DNA of 64,000 nt from Symbiodinium natans. Taxonomy: Eukaryota; Sar; Dinophyceae; Suessiales; Symbiodiniaceae. The notes under the pieces were generated by a model, which saw only the letters and a program-made list of their open reading frames with translations, ran no database searches and was not told the DNA's origin. Position numbers and translations under genes: made by a program. Positions 40,806 through 51,548 of the stretch are shown here, in pieces (positions within the stretch are counted from its first letter, which is position 1; each line of letters opens with the position of its first letter). Where the stretch lies: NCBI GenBank assembly GCA_905221605.1, contig CAJNDS010002084.1, positions 583,472 through 647,471 on the forward strand, in the 5' to 3' direction.

Positions 40806-41128
40806 GATAGCGGGTCTGCGGGGGCTGGTGCTAAAGGAACGCGCCAGGAGCCCCGCAGGATCTGCAGTCGACTCCTTTCAGAGCTGCCCCTGATAGAACG
40901 GTGGGGCCATTTTCGGCTGAATTCGCCAGTTCACCCTTGTGCGACTTTTGTAAGCAGTCTGGCCGAACGTCGCAAGAATCTGTCTGTGGAAGCCCTCTGC
41001 AACGTAGAGGACTGCACCAATCAAGCTCGACCCCGAGTGCCCAAAACAAAAAGAAAAACACGAGAGCAGCAGCAAGGCGCGATCCAACCCACTTTCTGCG
41101 CACTTCTGGCCCCCAAGGGTGTTTAGGT
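40806..41128 (+). CDS. Unrecognised open frame with a PIP-like C-terminus
   Basis: An open frame of about 105 codons without ATG, so at best an internal or terminal exon. It includes LSELPLIERWGHFRLNS, VSSLAERRKNLSVEALCNVE, then KTKRKTREQQQGAIQPTFCA before TAG. A basic stretch followed by QGAIQPTF resembles a PCNA-interacting (QxxI) box, but Thr replaces the first aromatic residue. The minus strand is also open over about 110 codons. Confidence 0.3.
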
Positions 41129-41238
41129 TGCGGGATGTCTTCCAGCGGCACTTGCGCCACTTGAAGATATCGCAGGTCTCGTCTCTGATTACAATCCGCA
41201 CCCTCGACTTGGTCAACTTATGCCTTGAGGCCCCTCAC

Positions 41239-41347
41239 CTACTATTTGCTTAAGAACCCCAAAAGAATAATAAAAAAAAACAACAATCCCTATGTTACCC
41301 TTAAGAAGGAAGAATGTTCTTTTTCGGGGTTCTTAAGCAATTAGTAG
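41239..41347. mobile_element. Family G element, copy 3
   Basis: CTACTATTTGCTTAAGAACCCC at the left, GGGGTTCTTAAGCAATTAGTAG at the right; a clean TIR pair. Confidence 0.85.
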
Positions 41348-42231
41348 TGGCCTTACCCCCCACACCCCCTGGACCGGTGCTGTTAGCCTCGGGCTCAGAG
41401 CAGATATGGAAGCAACGAAGGGGAACGTGACAGCACAACCTTCACATTTGTGTGCCTTCCGCCGTCGCAGGCCTTCATACCCTACTCCAAGACCATGAAG
41501 AAAGCAGCACCGACACCTTAAGCCAAATGCCGATCCCAGGCAGCCAGGAATCCTCAAGACCTGATCCGGCAGCGAGCCTGAAGCAAGATCCTAACACGTC
41601 TAGCCGTCTAACCGGTCTAACCCTTAAACATCCCAAACCCTAACCAACAACCCGGCAAGCCTCACGCCTGAAAAGCGCCGCCGACCGCGGGAGCGTCTGG
41701 GCCGCATCCGGCGGGATGGGATTTCGCATATACATAAGGCCAATATGTCTACTGTTCTCATGGTTACAGGTATAGAGGGGCGGGATCTTGCGCAGACATG
41801 CAGTGCAAAAAGTCTCCAAACCTGAACCATGGACCTCAGGGGTCCCTAACCCTAAACCCTAAACCCTAAACCCTAAACCCTAAACCCTCAACCCTAAACC
41901 CTAAACCCTAAAAACCCTTAAGGTACACCCTGCAACAGCCGAGGGTGGACCCTGTGGGGTGTTGCTCTCTTGGCAGTTTGGGCTTAGGGTTTAGGATTCT
42001 AAGTTCCTTAGCGACAACAAGCAAGACCTGCTTCCCAGCAGCTTCAGCTACAAACCTCGAGATTTGAAAGCTCGACCTGGTTACGACGGCCCCTAACTCC
42101 AAATGGCTCTTGCCTCTACCTAAAATACCTAAAGAAGCAGGCTTGGAAGCCGCAACACTGCCGGGAGGATTCACCATACGGGCTCCTGTTTGACTCCCCA
42201 ATAGTAGGACAGGGTCATTGGGGGGGTTTTT

Positions 42232-42346
42232 GTACAGGGGTCGGAATATTTACCAGTATTCCCTGATGGTCGCTTTGTAACTATACCATAATAACCCCCC
42301 CCCCCCCCCAGAACCCTATTCTAACTATTCAAGCCCCTATATTACC
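42232..42346 (-). mobile_element. Family I element, reversed copy
   Basis: AGGGGTCGGAATA at the left, ACCCTATTCTAACTATTCAAGCCCCTA at the right; an internal C homopolymer has expanded. Confidence 0.7.
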
Positions 42347-42352
42347 TTCATG

Positions 42353-42433
42353 GCATAGTTTGGACTTGGGGATGTGTGGAATTTGCCCCAGGGCCTGTAC
42401 AGCCATGCGGTCATCCTGGTGGCAGGCCGGGAC
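42353..42433 (+). CDS. Candidate exon LPQGLYSHAVILVAGRDR
   Basis: Open from a GCATAG acceptor: FGLGDVWNLPQGLYSHAVIL then VAGRDR before a GT donor (ACAGG|GTGCAG or close). Starts 7 bp after a family I element. No family recognised. Confidence 0.4.
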
Positions 42434-42522
42434 AGGGTGCAGGCTGTATCGGGTTATGGGTACTTGTACCACTTACTAAACCCTAAACCCCAAACCCTAA
42501 ACCCTAAACCCTGAACCTCTAG

Positions 42523-42584
42523 GCCTGGGGGACGACGTTTGAGGCTGAGCAGGGGCTGACGTACCACGTCTTGCCGACCCTCGA
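42523..42584 (+). CDS. Candidate exon AWGTTFEAEQGLTYHVLPTL
   Basis: Follows CCTCTAG after a CCCTAAA tract. Phase 0 reading. No domain recognised. Confidence 0.45.
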
Positions 42585-42600
42585 CCCCTAAACCCCATTC

Positions 42601-42706
42601 TTGGCAGCCCAGTGAACTCTTCACCCTTGTTGGTTCTGGTTTCTCTTACGGAATAACCAGCCCAAAAAGGGTGCCCTTCTTTTCATATAGTTACTGGGCT
42701 ACCAAG
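42601..42706. mobile_element. Family A element, copy 3
   Basis: TTGGCAGCCCAGTGAACTC at the left, TTACTGGGCTACCAAG at the right, GAATAACCAGCCCAAAAAGGG inside. It begins 17 bp after the previous candidate exon. Confidence 0.85.
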
Positions 42707-42776
42707 TATTCTCTGAAATAATTCTTTTGTGAAGATTTATTGGGCTCCCTGGGTACTCCCCTGAATGTTGTAAAAG

Positions 42777-42855
42777 GTACTGCCTCTTCTGGCCGTGTCG
42801 GAAGATGCGTCGCAGCAGATCACCCAGCTGCACGGGCGCCTGGATGCCCGTTCCT
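42777..42855 (+). CDS. Candidate exon VLPLLAVSEDASQQITQLHG
   Basis: Follows GTAAAAG; continues RLDARS and meets TGA at about 42858. Either a terminal exon or spliced just before the stop. Confidence 0.4.
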
Positions 42856-43684
42856 GAAACCCTGCAGCCCTAGAGCCTTAGGACCCTACAGCTGTAAAGC
42901 CCTAAACCCTGAGCCCCCAAGAACCCTAGTTACGGCCCCATAACCTTGAGAAGGGATTAGTGTTAGGCCTACAGCGTTTTCAGCATCAAGGTTGAAGCTA
43001 CACCTGTATACTGTAGGTCTCAAAAACAGATTACAAACTTAAGAAGTTTCTTTGGTCTTTGTTGCAACGCGGAAACCTGTTAGGGCTTAGGGCTGTAGGG
43101 ACCTCCTGCGAGTGAGTTGGGGCTGGAGGGTGGGCATTTCCGGATCCACGATTTTTCCAATCTTGCAAAACCTATGCAGTACGCCCAGTAGTGCTTACTG
43201 GACTGGGATCGCTTTTAAACCTCGGTAAACGTGATAGGGTCACCGGGGAACTCAGGAATCCTCAAACGCGCCCTAACGACCTTAGAAGCCTTGAATCCCA
43301 ACTTCCTCACACCCCAAGGCCCTCTTCGGGTGAGAGTTCCCAAAACCCCCTCATATTGCCATCACTACGACGAACCCTTGAACCCTGAGCTCGAACCAAG
43401 GCTGCACATACCAAGCCCCGAAGCCACATTCTCACCAACCCTGATCCCTGACGCCTTCCCAACAAAAAAGGCCTACCTGCAAGCTCCGTAGTTTTTGTGG
43501 GGAGGGGCGGCTTCAATCCATCTACCTCGGGCACCCCAAAAAATTGACGCCAATCCGGAAAAAGTGCAGAGCAATGTCCATGGTGGCTTTAAGGCAATCA
43601 GCCCTGGTGAGGCGAAACCCCAAACCCTAAGCCATCGGCCCAAAACCCTGACCCCCCGACCCCCAAACCTTAATCACTAAGCTT

Positions 43685-43820
43685 TGTTGGTATAAGGGGG
43701 AACATCCCAAACTAAGCCATAAACCCTTCTGCACCTCAAAACAAAACACCTTACATATAGGGACTACATAACCCCCGGTTATAATCCCGATTAAGGAGCT
43801 GTTAGTATAAGGGGGAACAG
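43685..43820. mobile_element. Family E elements, copy 5 (partial plus full)
   Basis: A right-end fragment (GTATAAGGGGGAACATCCC) at 43689-43708 and a longer copy ending TGTTAGTATAAGGGGGAACAG at 43820. The last copy ends AACAG instead of AACAT, which creates an AG. Confidence 0.7.
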
Positions 43821-43895
43821 CCCAACACTAAACTCGCCACCGGAGAGCTCCCAATCGAGGCCCTGGAGCCCAGAGCCACCAAGGCCGTCGCCCGG
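43821..43895 (+). CDS. Candidate exon whose acceptor is a family E end
   Basis: 25 codons, phase 0 both sides: PNTKLATGELPIEALEPRAT then KAVAR, GT donor CGG|GTTTCG. Starts at the AACAG end of the family E element. GGGTTT and GGGCTTTA repeats follow. Confidence 0.5.
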
Positions 43896-43904
43896 GTTTC
43901 GGGC

Positions 43905-44010
43905 AGTAGGGGTTTAGGGGTTCAAGGGTTTAGGGCTTTAGGGCTTTAGGGCTTTAGGGCTTTAGGGCTTTAGGGCTTTAGGGCTTTAGTGCTTTAGGGT
44001 TCAGGGCGTA
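43905..44010 (+). repeat. GGGCTTTA octamer array
   Basis: About ten units, another homogenised telomere-like variant. Confidence 0.9.
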
Positions 44011-44082
44011 GTCCCTGCCTGACCCTGAACCTCTCAGTGCTCGGGGTTCAGCAGCTAGTTCTAGGGTGTCTTTGGTTTTGAG

Positions 44083-44153
44083 GCAGCACCGGGCCGCGGT
44101 TCAAAAGGCCTCTGTACAGCTCACGGACGTACCCGGGGCCAGCAAAAGAAAGA
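44083..44153 (+). CDS. Candidate exon QHRAAVQKASVQLTDVPGAS
   Basis: Follows GTTTTGAG; ends before KRKN. No motif. Confidence 0.35.
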
Positions 44154-44159
44154 ATGTTT

Positions 44160-44590
44160 CATAGTAGGGAATCAGGGACCCACCTACTAGAATAGAACTC
44201 CTTTGCAGCTCTATATGGGGAAGAACTAGGAAGTATAACCCCTATACAAGAGCCCCTCCTCCCGGCCCTGAGCCAAGAGAACCCCAACACCCCCCAAGAA
44301 AAAGTCGGGGCAGGTACCGGGTTCCGGTGGCGAGCAAGATGACACCAGAGACGGTGTGCGGCCGTCGCAGTTTGCGTCCGCAGAAACGCGGACCAGTCTT
44401 GAGACTCTTCTTCGCCCAGTAAACAGCAAACAGGGGTAGGTTGGAACATTTTTCTAAATTGTGCTGCCCTATAACGTACTCTGAAGCCGAAAAAATGTGT
44501 TTTTTTCGGGCCCCCAAGACCACCCCAGAAATGGTCAACTTGAATACGAGCCCTCGGGTCAAAAACCCTCAGGCCTAGACCCTTCAAGCC
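44160..44590. other. Doubly open segment, coding strand unclear
   Basis: Minus-strand frames of 142 and 106 codons and a plus-strand frame ending ETVCGRRSLRPQKRGPVLRL then FFAQ overlap here. None has a motif, so I call no gene. Confidence 0.25.
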
Positions 44591-45473
44591 TTACAAGTCT
44601 AAGCACGATGTTTCCTTGCCAACGTCAATGGAACAAAAAATAAATGCCAATTTCATCTTGGTTGACATTCACTTGCTGATCAAACAGTTCCAGCTTTAGC
44701 TATTTTCACATTTCTGTTTTTGTAGTATCCGTCATTGTGACTCCAACTCCTCGATGGTTACAGTCAACTATGGGAGAAATTCGGCTCTTTGGTCTTATTA
44801 CCTTGAGATTGGTGTTCGTGTTAGTGTGATGATCTGCTACTAATGATTAACCTGTATTTCACGATATCAAGGCCCCAAGTGGGCCCGCAGGAGCCATAAA
44901 CCCGAAACCCGAAACCCCAAACCCTAAACCCTAAACCCTAAACCCTAACCCTAAACCCGAGAATAAGGCTAACTACAACTAGATGGGTGAAATTACAACC
45001 AGATGGGTAAAACTACAACTGAAATCTTGAAAACTGAGCTTCGATCTGAAGGATGTACCATAGGTTTTCTGAAGGGTTGTGTTTTCTCCTGTTTGGTTGT
45101 GTTTCGACCCGGTCGCAACCCTAAACCCTAACCCCCTTAAGGGTGTAGGGCACTAATCCCTGCCATCCGCCGCCAGGTCCCTCTACAAAGAATTTGCGGC
45201 CGCCGGGGTCTCTGGAGCTCGTCGAACTTGAATCTCAGAGGCTCCCTACACCCCCGAAACAAGGGTTTAGGGTTTAGGTTTAGGGTTTAGGGTTTAGGGG
45301 TTAGGGGTTAGGGTTTAGGGTTTAGGGTTTAGGGTTCACGCTCCTAAAACCCAAACCCCTAAGAAGGCAGGGCCCCGGAGGCTCCCTCGACCCCTGAACC
45401 TTCAACCCCAAAGAAAGCAGGGCCCCGCAGCCCTGCAACCCCTTTAAACCCCCCCCAAACCCCCCCCTGCCCC

Positions 45474-45670
45474 CCAAGTGTAAAATCCCAGTATAGTTCT
45501 ATTATAGTATATGGGGGGGGTCTTAATATTAGGGGGCAGGGGTGGTTTGATAGTGGGGGGGGGGGGGGGCTACACCCTTAGGAGGCTAAGCCCTAAACCC
45601 GGAAGCATTTTCCAAAATAGGCGTCCCTTTACCCCCCAAAAAGGGTTACCCCTATTTTCGGAAACCCCCA
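45474..45670. other. Homopolymer-rich segment and small TIR element (45605-45665)
   Basis: C and G runs at 45445-45570. At 45605-45665, TTTTCCAAAATAGGCG pairs with CCCCTATTTTCGGAAA, a 60-bp inverted-repeat element. Confidence 0.5.
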
Positions 45671-45775
45671 TGTAAACCCTAAACCCTAAACCCTAAACCC
45701 TAAACCCTAAACACACCCAAACCCTAAACACCCTAAACCGAAGCCCCGTTTAGGGCAGCTCGGGGGTTCCCCAAG

Positions 45776-45830
45776 GTCGACGTCGACGTGGGCGACACGT
45801 TTCTGCAGAGGCTGACGTCGCCGACCGAAG
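45776..45830 (+). CDS. Candidate exon VDVDVGDTFLQRLTSPTE
   Basis: Acceptor CCAAG, GT donor CCGAAG|GTGCTT, phase 0 in. CCCTAAA precedes it; GGGTTAGGGTTTG follows. Confidence 0.45.
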
Positions 45831-46069
45831 GTGCTTCTTGGTGCCATTTTTTTTTTCTGGGTTAGGGTTTGTGGTTTTGGGGGGTTTAGGGCCTTGTGCC
45901 GCTTAGCCGCCGCTTGTGTCGGGGAGGAGAGGGGGCTGAGCTGATGGGCCTTTCGCGCTCGCAAAGGCCATGATGTTCACAAGTCGTTTTCAAAACCCTA
46001 CACCCTAAACCCTAAACCCTAAACCCTAAACTTGAATCGTGGGCGCAACTTTTGGGCTTCAGGGCTTCA

Positions 46070-46140
46070 GGGTCCTGGGCCGTGTCTCACCGGAGGCAAC
46101 ACCAAGTGGACCGTCGTAGAGATCTACGACTACACCTGCT
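46070..46140 (+). CDS. Candidate exon GGNTKWTVVEIYDYTCL
   Basis: Reads GPGPCLTGGNTKWTVVEIYD then YTCL. A family A element begins at its right edge (CTT|GATGGCCCAGTGG), which suggests a GA-type donor. Confidence 0.45.
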
Positions 46141-46260
46141 TGATGGCCCAGTGGTGCCCTTTAATTACCCCTTTTTGTTGGGTTCTGGTTTCCCTTCTGA
46201 AACGGCCAGCCCAAAAAGGGGTGCCCTTATTCTTAGAGTATGGTTACAGGGCTACTATGC
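46141..46260. mobile_element. Family A element, copy 4
   Basis: GATGGCCCAGTGGTGCCC at the left, GGTTACAGGGCTACTATGCC at the right, AACGGCCAGCCCAAAAAGGGG inside. Confidence 0.8.
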
Positions 46261-46373
46261 CTGTTGAGGGCTCAGTTGTTTTTTTTTCTCCGGAAGTGTC
46301 TGACAGTGAGGATCCTTTTCATATCAAGGGAAAGGGCCCATGCAGAAGAAGTACCCCAAAGAAGGCGACCCGA

Positions 46374-46481
46374 ATGTAGGGACTTAATAATTAGAACAGG
46401 GTTTTGTGGGTTATTATAGCATATTCATAAAGGGACCATAAGGGAATACGATTAGTAGTTATTCCGACCCTATATTACCAA
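46374..46481 (+). mobile_element. Family I element, copy 2
   Basis: TAGGGACTTAATAATTAGAACAGGG at the left, GTAGTTATTCCGACCCTATA at the right. Confidence 0.8.
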
Positions 46482-46507
46482 GTTCAAGGCCTCCAACCGC
46501 CCCTGTT

Positions 46508-46556
46508 GAGTTTTTTTTTTTTTTTTTTTTTTTGGGGGGGGGGGGGGGGGGGGCGG
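46508..46556. repeat. T-run followed by G-run
   Basis: About 24 T then about 19 G. A similar T-then-G run lies at 21174, which may mark an old poly-A-tailed insertion on the minus strand or simple slippage. Confidence 0.85.
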
Positions 46557-46883
46557 GGTCGGTGTTTTTTTGCGTTTTTGGGGCTTTGCTGCCCTACTGA
46601 GTTTTCTTAGGTTTGTCAAGCTCCTTTGCTTTAGGTCATACGGTTGTTATTTATATTTATATTTTTGGAGGGGGGGGAGGAGAGGGGGGGGGTTAGGTGA
46701 ATGTGATGTTCTTGTGAATTTCTGTGGGTGGTTGTAAGGTTGTTTGGGGATTTGCTTTCCTTCTGTTTGTGTCGGTCACAAGAGCTTTGGGAGCTGCGGT
46801 TTGGGTTTTACAAGGGCTGGAGGTTAAGGGCTCAGGGCCTAGGGTTGTAGGGTTTAAGGTTCAAGGTCGAGGGTCTACAGGGT

Positions 46884-46995
46884 TGGGTTGTGATGTTCCC
46901 CCTTATACGAACAGTCCTCACTAGGGATTATAGTAGATTATAGTAACCCCTAGAATCCACATGAAGGGCTGTCAGTATAAGGGGGAACATCCCAA
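46884..46995. mobile_element. Family E element, copy 6
   Basis: TGATGTTCCCCCTTATACGAACAGTCCT at the left, GGGCTGTCAGTATAAGGGGGAACATCCCA at the right. Confidence 0.85.
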
Positions 46996-47258
46996 GGGTT
47001 GGAGACTAGGGCTCACAGAGTTTAGGGTTTCATGGGCCTGAAGAGGGATTCATGCGGCCTCTTGGCTTGCAGGCTTCAGGGCTATCTGCCCTAAGAACCT
47101 GAAAACCCTAAACTCCAAGCCCTTAACCCCCAACCCTAAACCCCAAACCCCAAACCCTATATTCTGTGCAAACCCTAAACCCCAAACCCTAAACCCTAAA
47201 CCCCAAACCCTAAACCCTAAACCCTACTTCGCGGGTTGTTCGTGTGGGTTTGGCCGAG

Positions 47259-47309
47259 GTCCACATTGCTGGTACGCTGCCGGGACCCGCAGTTTTCATC
47301 CGGCTCGAG
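47259..47309 (+). CDS. Candidate exon VHIAGTLPGPAVFIRLE
   Basis: 17 codons between GGCCGAG and GAG|GTTCAT. Preceded by CCCTAAA (47160-47225), followed by TTTAGGG-type sequence. No domain recognised. Confidence 0.4.
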
Positions 47310-47702
47310 GTTCATCGGGTTTAGAGTTTAGGGTTTAGGGGTTAGGGGTTAGGGGTTTATAGGGGTTTAGGTGCTTGTAGGGGTTTAGGGTTGTTTAGGG
47401 GTTTATCGGGGTTTATAGCGGCTTATCGGGGCTTATCGGGGTTTTAGGGTTTAGGGTTTTTGGGGGCGTAAATTGAGTTAGAAGGAGACCATCTTGCTTG
47501 GTAAGTCTCATAGCAGCAACAAGATTTGGGCTCCTTAGCAGATGTTTTTAGCTATTGAGGCTTTTGTTTTTATAGGTTTCAGGCCTCATCTGTATCTGGG
47601 CTTAGGGTTCGCGCATGGGTATCTCCCAAAAGAGGGTACCGCTTGTATACCCACATGGAATTCGAATCACCTGAAGACCCACCAAGAAGGGTACCCTCTA
47701 GA

Positions 47703-47794
47703 GTGTTCCCCTTACACCATCAATCCTTCATAGGGATCAGAGTACCCCCTATGATAATCCCTATTAAAAGGACTGTCAGTATAAGGGGCCTCCC
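47703..47794. mobile_element. Family E element, copy 7
   Basis: GTGTTCCCCTTACACCATCAATCC at the left, GGACTGTCAGTATAAGGGG at the right, CCCCCTATGATAATCCCTATTAAA inside. Confidence 0.75.
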
Positions 47795-47927
47795 AAAAAG
47801 GCTACACCCTAAACCCTAAACCAAAAACCTTAAACCCTAAACCCTAAACATCGGTGGCCACATGGTCACATGTGCCATGGCCTCCGCTTTCCTTTTAAAC
47901 TGGATGGCTCAAGACGGTTCCTAATTT

Positions 47928-48023
47928 CTACTATCTGCAGAAGAACCCCAACAATAAATCCCTCTTTTATATTGCCCTCATCAGGAAGAGCATTTTTTGG
48001 TGTGTTTCTTAAGCAAATAGTAG
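47928..48023. mobile_element. Family G element, copy 4
   Basis: CTACTATCTGCAGAAGAACCCC at the left, TTTCTTAAGCAAATAGTAG at the right. Confidence 0.75.
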
Positions 48024-48080
48024 ATTCAGGGGCTTAGGGGTTTGAAGGTTGAAAGGTTTAGGGTTTAAGGGGCTCCCTAG

Positions 48081-48142
48081 GCGCATGCGAACTACATGTT
48101 CTTCCGCACTTGCCAGAGAAGCGGTCTTGAGGGCTTGCGGCC
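48081..48142 (+). CDS. Candidate exon AHANYMFFRTCQRSGLEGLR
   Basis: Acceptor CCCTAG. A GC donor at TTGCG|GCCGGATC leaves phase 2, which matches the exon at 48777. No family recognised. Confidence 0.45.
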
Positions 48143-48379
48143 GGATCCTTTCTGAGGTTCCAGTCTACACGCACGTAGCGGAAGCGTGCCCTGAGCCATG
48201 CTGGGGCACGACTCACACCTTTAGCTTAGGGGTTTGGGGTTTGGGGTTTTGGGGTTTAGGGTTTAGGATTTAGGGTTTAGGGTAGGGACTGGACTTTGAA
48301 GGTCCAGGATTTGTAGGGGTGAAGGGGGGGGGGATCTTGGAATTCTTGTTGCCGGATGGCTTCCTCCGAAGCCCGAAAC

Positions 48380-48502
48380 CTTGGTAGCCCAGTGATGCCC
48401 ATTCCCCCTATAAAGTAACCAACTTGGGATGTTCAGGCCTTTGTAGGGATTATTATTGGGGGTACGGCACCCTTGTCATAAGAAGGGCTACTGGACTACC
48501 AG
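48380..48502. mobile_element. Family A element, copy 5, with a foreign core
   Basis: Ends CTTGGTAGCCCAGTGATGCCC and GGGCTACTGGACTACCAGG. The middle carries a GGGATGTTCAGGCCTTTGTAGGGATTATTA segment resembling family E. Confidence 0.7.
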
Positions 48503-48776
48503 GAAGCCTCAATGGCGTTGGGATCCCGAAATTTTCTGCAGGTCCAAATGCAAAAAGAAGAAACCCAATTTAAGTGGCAACGATAGAAAAAACATATATA
48601 TATATATACATACATACATATAATCATAACAACTACACTAATGAAGACTGAAGAGAATCATAGTAATAATCTTCACAGTATCGAGCTGCCGAACTAGCTC
48701 CCAGACACTAGCAGGGCCTGTGCTTCAGACGTCTGCTCAGCTTACCAGAGGCCCGCGCGCCTTCTGTGCACGCAAG

Positions 48777-48845
48777 GTACGCACACAGCCCGAACATCCA
48801 GTTCACCTCCATCAACTGCCACATGAGCTACAACATGGAGGCCGG
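48777..48845 (+). CDS. Candidate exon YAHSPNIQFTSINCHMSYNM
   Basis: Acceptor CGCAAG|G, GC donor GAGGCCGG|GCCCCC or nearby. Phase joins with the exon at 48081. No family recognised. Confidence 0.45.
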
Positions 48846-49572
48846 GCCCCCTAACCCATTCCTTGCTACCTCATGTCATCAGCCAAACCCTAAACCCATC
48901 AATCTTGAAGTTCAGAGAACTCCCTTGTAGAGCGTACACACACACACTTTCAAAACTAACTAACTACTGAGTATATTTTTTTACTTGAGAATGCGCTTTT
49001 GGATGAGAGGAGGTTCTGGAGGACTTCCCGTCTCTGGGGTAGCTTTGGAACGTAAATTTTTTCCATCCCAATATATTCGGCTCACTGTAGTTCGCGGTAC
49101 ACTGCGGAGGCGAAGGTTGAAGTTTGAGGGAACCTAGAGAAACTGAGCCCTAAACCCTAAACCCTAAACCCAGTGGAACCATGAACTTCCAAAGTCACCA
49201 CATGACTCTCTGGGTGGGGTCGTGGAAGCTTGAATTGGACATAGCCCCCAACCAACCTCAACCCTCGGCAGGCCCTTGGGACATCTGATATGTTCCCCTA
49301 ATGGGTTTAAGAGGGTCATGTTCAGGAATATCCCTAAACCCTTTCCCCTAAAGGCCCTAAACCCTAAACCCTAAACCCTAGACGGGGTGTTTAAGGGCCA
49401 TCCTAGCCTTTCTCCTTTTCCCCTTATGGTGCCTTTGCAATCCTAGTACAGGAGCCCCCAAAACCTATTCTAATCATTCAGGCCTTAGAATTAGGCTCGG
49501 AATTGAATTGAGACTGCGTAGACCAAAGCCCGCGGCGCACGGTTTCCCACCCAGACCGGCCCCCTTGCGAGC

Positions 49573-49605
49573 AGGTTTGCTTCCTGCTCGAGACCATTGG
49601 GCGGG
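49573..49605 (+). CDS. Candidate micro-exon VCFLLETIGR
   Basis: Between GAGCAG|G and GGCGG|GTAAAG, a good GT donor. A TIR element follows 16 bp later. Confidence 0.3.
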
Positions 49606-49620
49606 TAAAGGACAGAAAGT

Positions 49621-49739
49621 TTACTTGGAGGTACTTATAACCCAAATATAACCCTACTAGGGTACTTAAGGGGCTTATAAAAGTGGGTTCTAACTACACT
49701 TATAACTGGGTGATAAATACCCTGAACCTCCAAGTACAT
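49621..49739. mobile_element. TIR element, TACTTGGAGGT ends
   Basis: TTACTTGGAGGTACTTATAA at the left, ATACCCTGAACCTCCAAGTA at the right, with internal CTTATAA repeats. Starts shortly after a GT donor. Confidence 0.75.
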
Positions 49740-50084
49740 AAGGTTCAAGGATTTGGCGCTTTAGGCGTTTTGGGGTTGAGGGCCAGGGCCCAAAGCCTAG
49801 GGTTTAGGGTTTAGGGTTTAGGGTTGCACATCGCAAAAGATCCAGCGTGAGAGAGTCATGTAGCGAGGCCTGCATGAGCATAGCCATGTCGGGCTTCCGA
49901 AGCACTTGCCGGAGAGGCGTTTGCGAAGTTTAGGAATCAGAAAAACCCTAGAACCCGAAACCCTAGGCCCTAAACCCTAAACCCTAAACCCTAAGCCCTA
50001 AACCCTAAACCCTCTACCCTAAACCCTTAACCTGGGCCTTGGTTCGTCTTACCCACGGACTCACTGTACGGTTGCTATCATCCT

Positions 50085-50420
50085 GTTCATGCCCATTAGT
50101 AATATTCGTACGGGCTTATAGGATTACAAGCGCAATGAAGGTATGAATACGCGCGTGAGTCATATTACAAGCCCGTAACAATATTATTATGGGGCCCTTT
50201 CTCTCACTCACTGCACGAAATGTTATTATTCACGCGCTAGCTTGTAATAATAATACTATTCGTGACGTGAAGAAAGAAAGAAAGGAGAACGTGATGATAA
50301 TATACTTCGAAGAGAGTTACATTATAAGGCTTTGTAATGAAAACAATGAAGCACGAAAGCCGAAATGATATAATGAACGCAGTGAACAAGAATACAAAAA
50401 GGGCATACAATTTTAGAATT
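50085..50420. other. AT-rich patch unlike its surroundings
   Basis: About 330 bp of AT-rich sequence with recurring GCTTGTAATAAT, ATTACAAGC and CGTGA words on both strands and no telomeric repeats. It may be a decayed element of a different origin. Confidence 0.45.
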
Positions 50421-51474
50421 AAATTATAAGGACACTTCCGGCTACGAAGATGCCATAGGTGCTTCTCCGTTTATTTGTGAAAGTTCGGTTCCCTTGTAGG
50501 CCACCAGGAGGGTTTAGGGTTTAAGGTTTAGGGCTTAGGGTTTAGGGTTTATAGGGTTTAGGGTTTAGGGAGGGCTTGTTGTTAACCTGACCTGGTTTTG
50601 GACATGTTTTGGGGAGCTCGAAGAATCTAGTGCCTGCATCTCAAAGAAGAGTTGCAACCTCATACATGCGCTCTGGTGCCGGGTTGAGGACTGTAGGGTT
50701 TCAAGAATTCAGCGTGTAACCCGGGGAACTACGGATTCCTTGGACCCCTCACCGTGACCCGTATGCTGAAGCCCTAATCTCAATGCTGCACCGAACTCGC
50801 CACAGGATTTTCCAACATTTTTGGCTTGCCCGCCCCATGGCACGGTTCTCCGACATGGTTTAGGGTTTAGGGCTTAGGGTTTAGGGTTTAGGGTTTCAAG
50901 GGCGGGGGGGGGGGGGGGTTAGGCTCGCGGGTTCAGGGCCGCCAGTTGGAGGAATTTCAGCTTCCCCTGTTACGCACACATGCCGTTTTGTGAGCAGATT
51001 CCGTTTCGAAAAAGGCTCCCGAAGTGTTAGAAGGGCTACCAGCCAAGGATGGCCTAGTCGAGGGAGTTTCAGGGCCACTCCACGACAACCAAACCACCAG
51101 AATATTTCATGAGTTAAGAGGATCTGCAACATGTGCCCTCATATTTCTCAAATAAAGCAATCCTAAGAGACAGCAGGTTCTAGGTTTCCAAGTGCCATGA
51201 AGATATCTGAGTTCTCTAGACTAGGGTCCCTTTTTGGGGTCCTCTTCAATGGTGCCGCATTCTACAGGGGACTTCAGGGATTGCAGGCTTAGGGTTCAAG
51301 CAGAAGCCGTTGGAGTTGGTTCTTGTGTGCTCATGCGCTTCGGGTTCAGCAGTCGGCTTGCCTCCACGTAGGTTTAGGGTTTAAGGGTTTAGGGTTTAGG
51401 GTTTAGGGATATCCGACCCCTGTCAAAATGCAGGATCTCTCAGATTCAATGTGCATGCTCTCCACGGCAGGTAG

Positions 51475-51548
51475 ACACAGAGGTCGAGCTGAAGCATAGC
51501 CACGCGGCCCGATCCCCAGTACACGCAGCATCGGGATTTGAGGGCTTC
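51475..51548 (+). CDS. Candidate exon VDTEVELKHSHAARSPVHAA
   Basis: Acceptor CGGCAG; continues SGFE. No motif. The minus strand also has a 63-codon frame. Confidence 0.3.
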
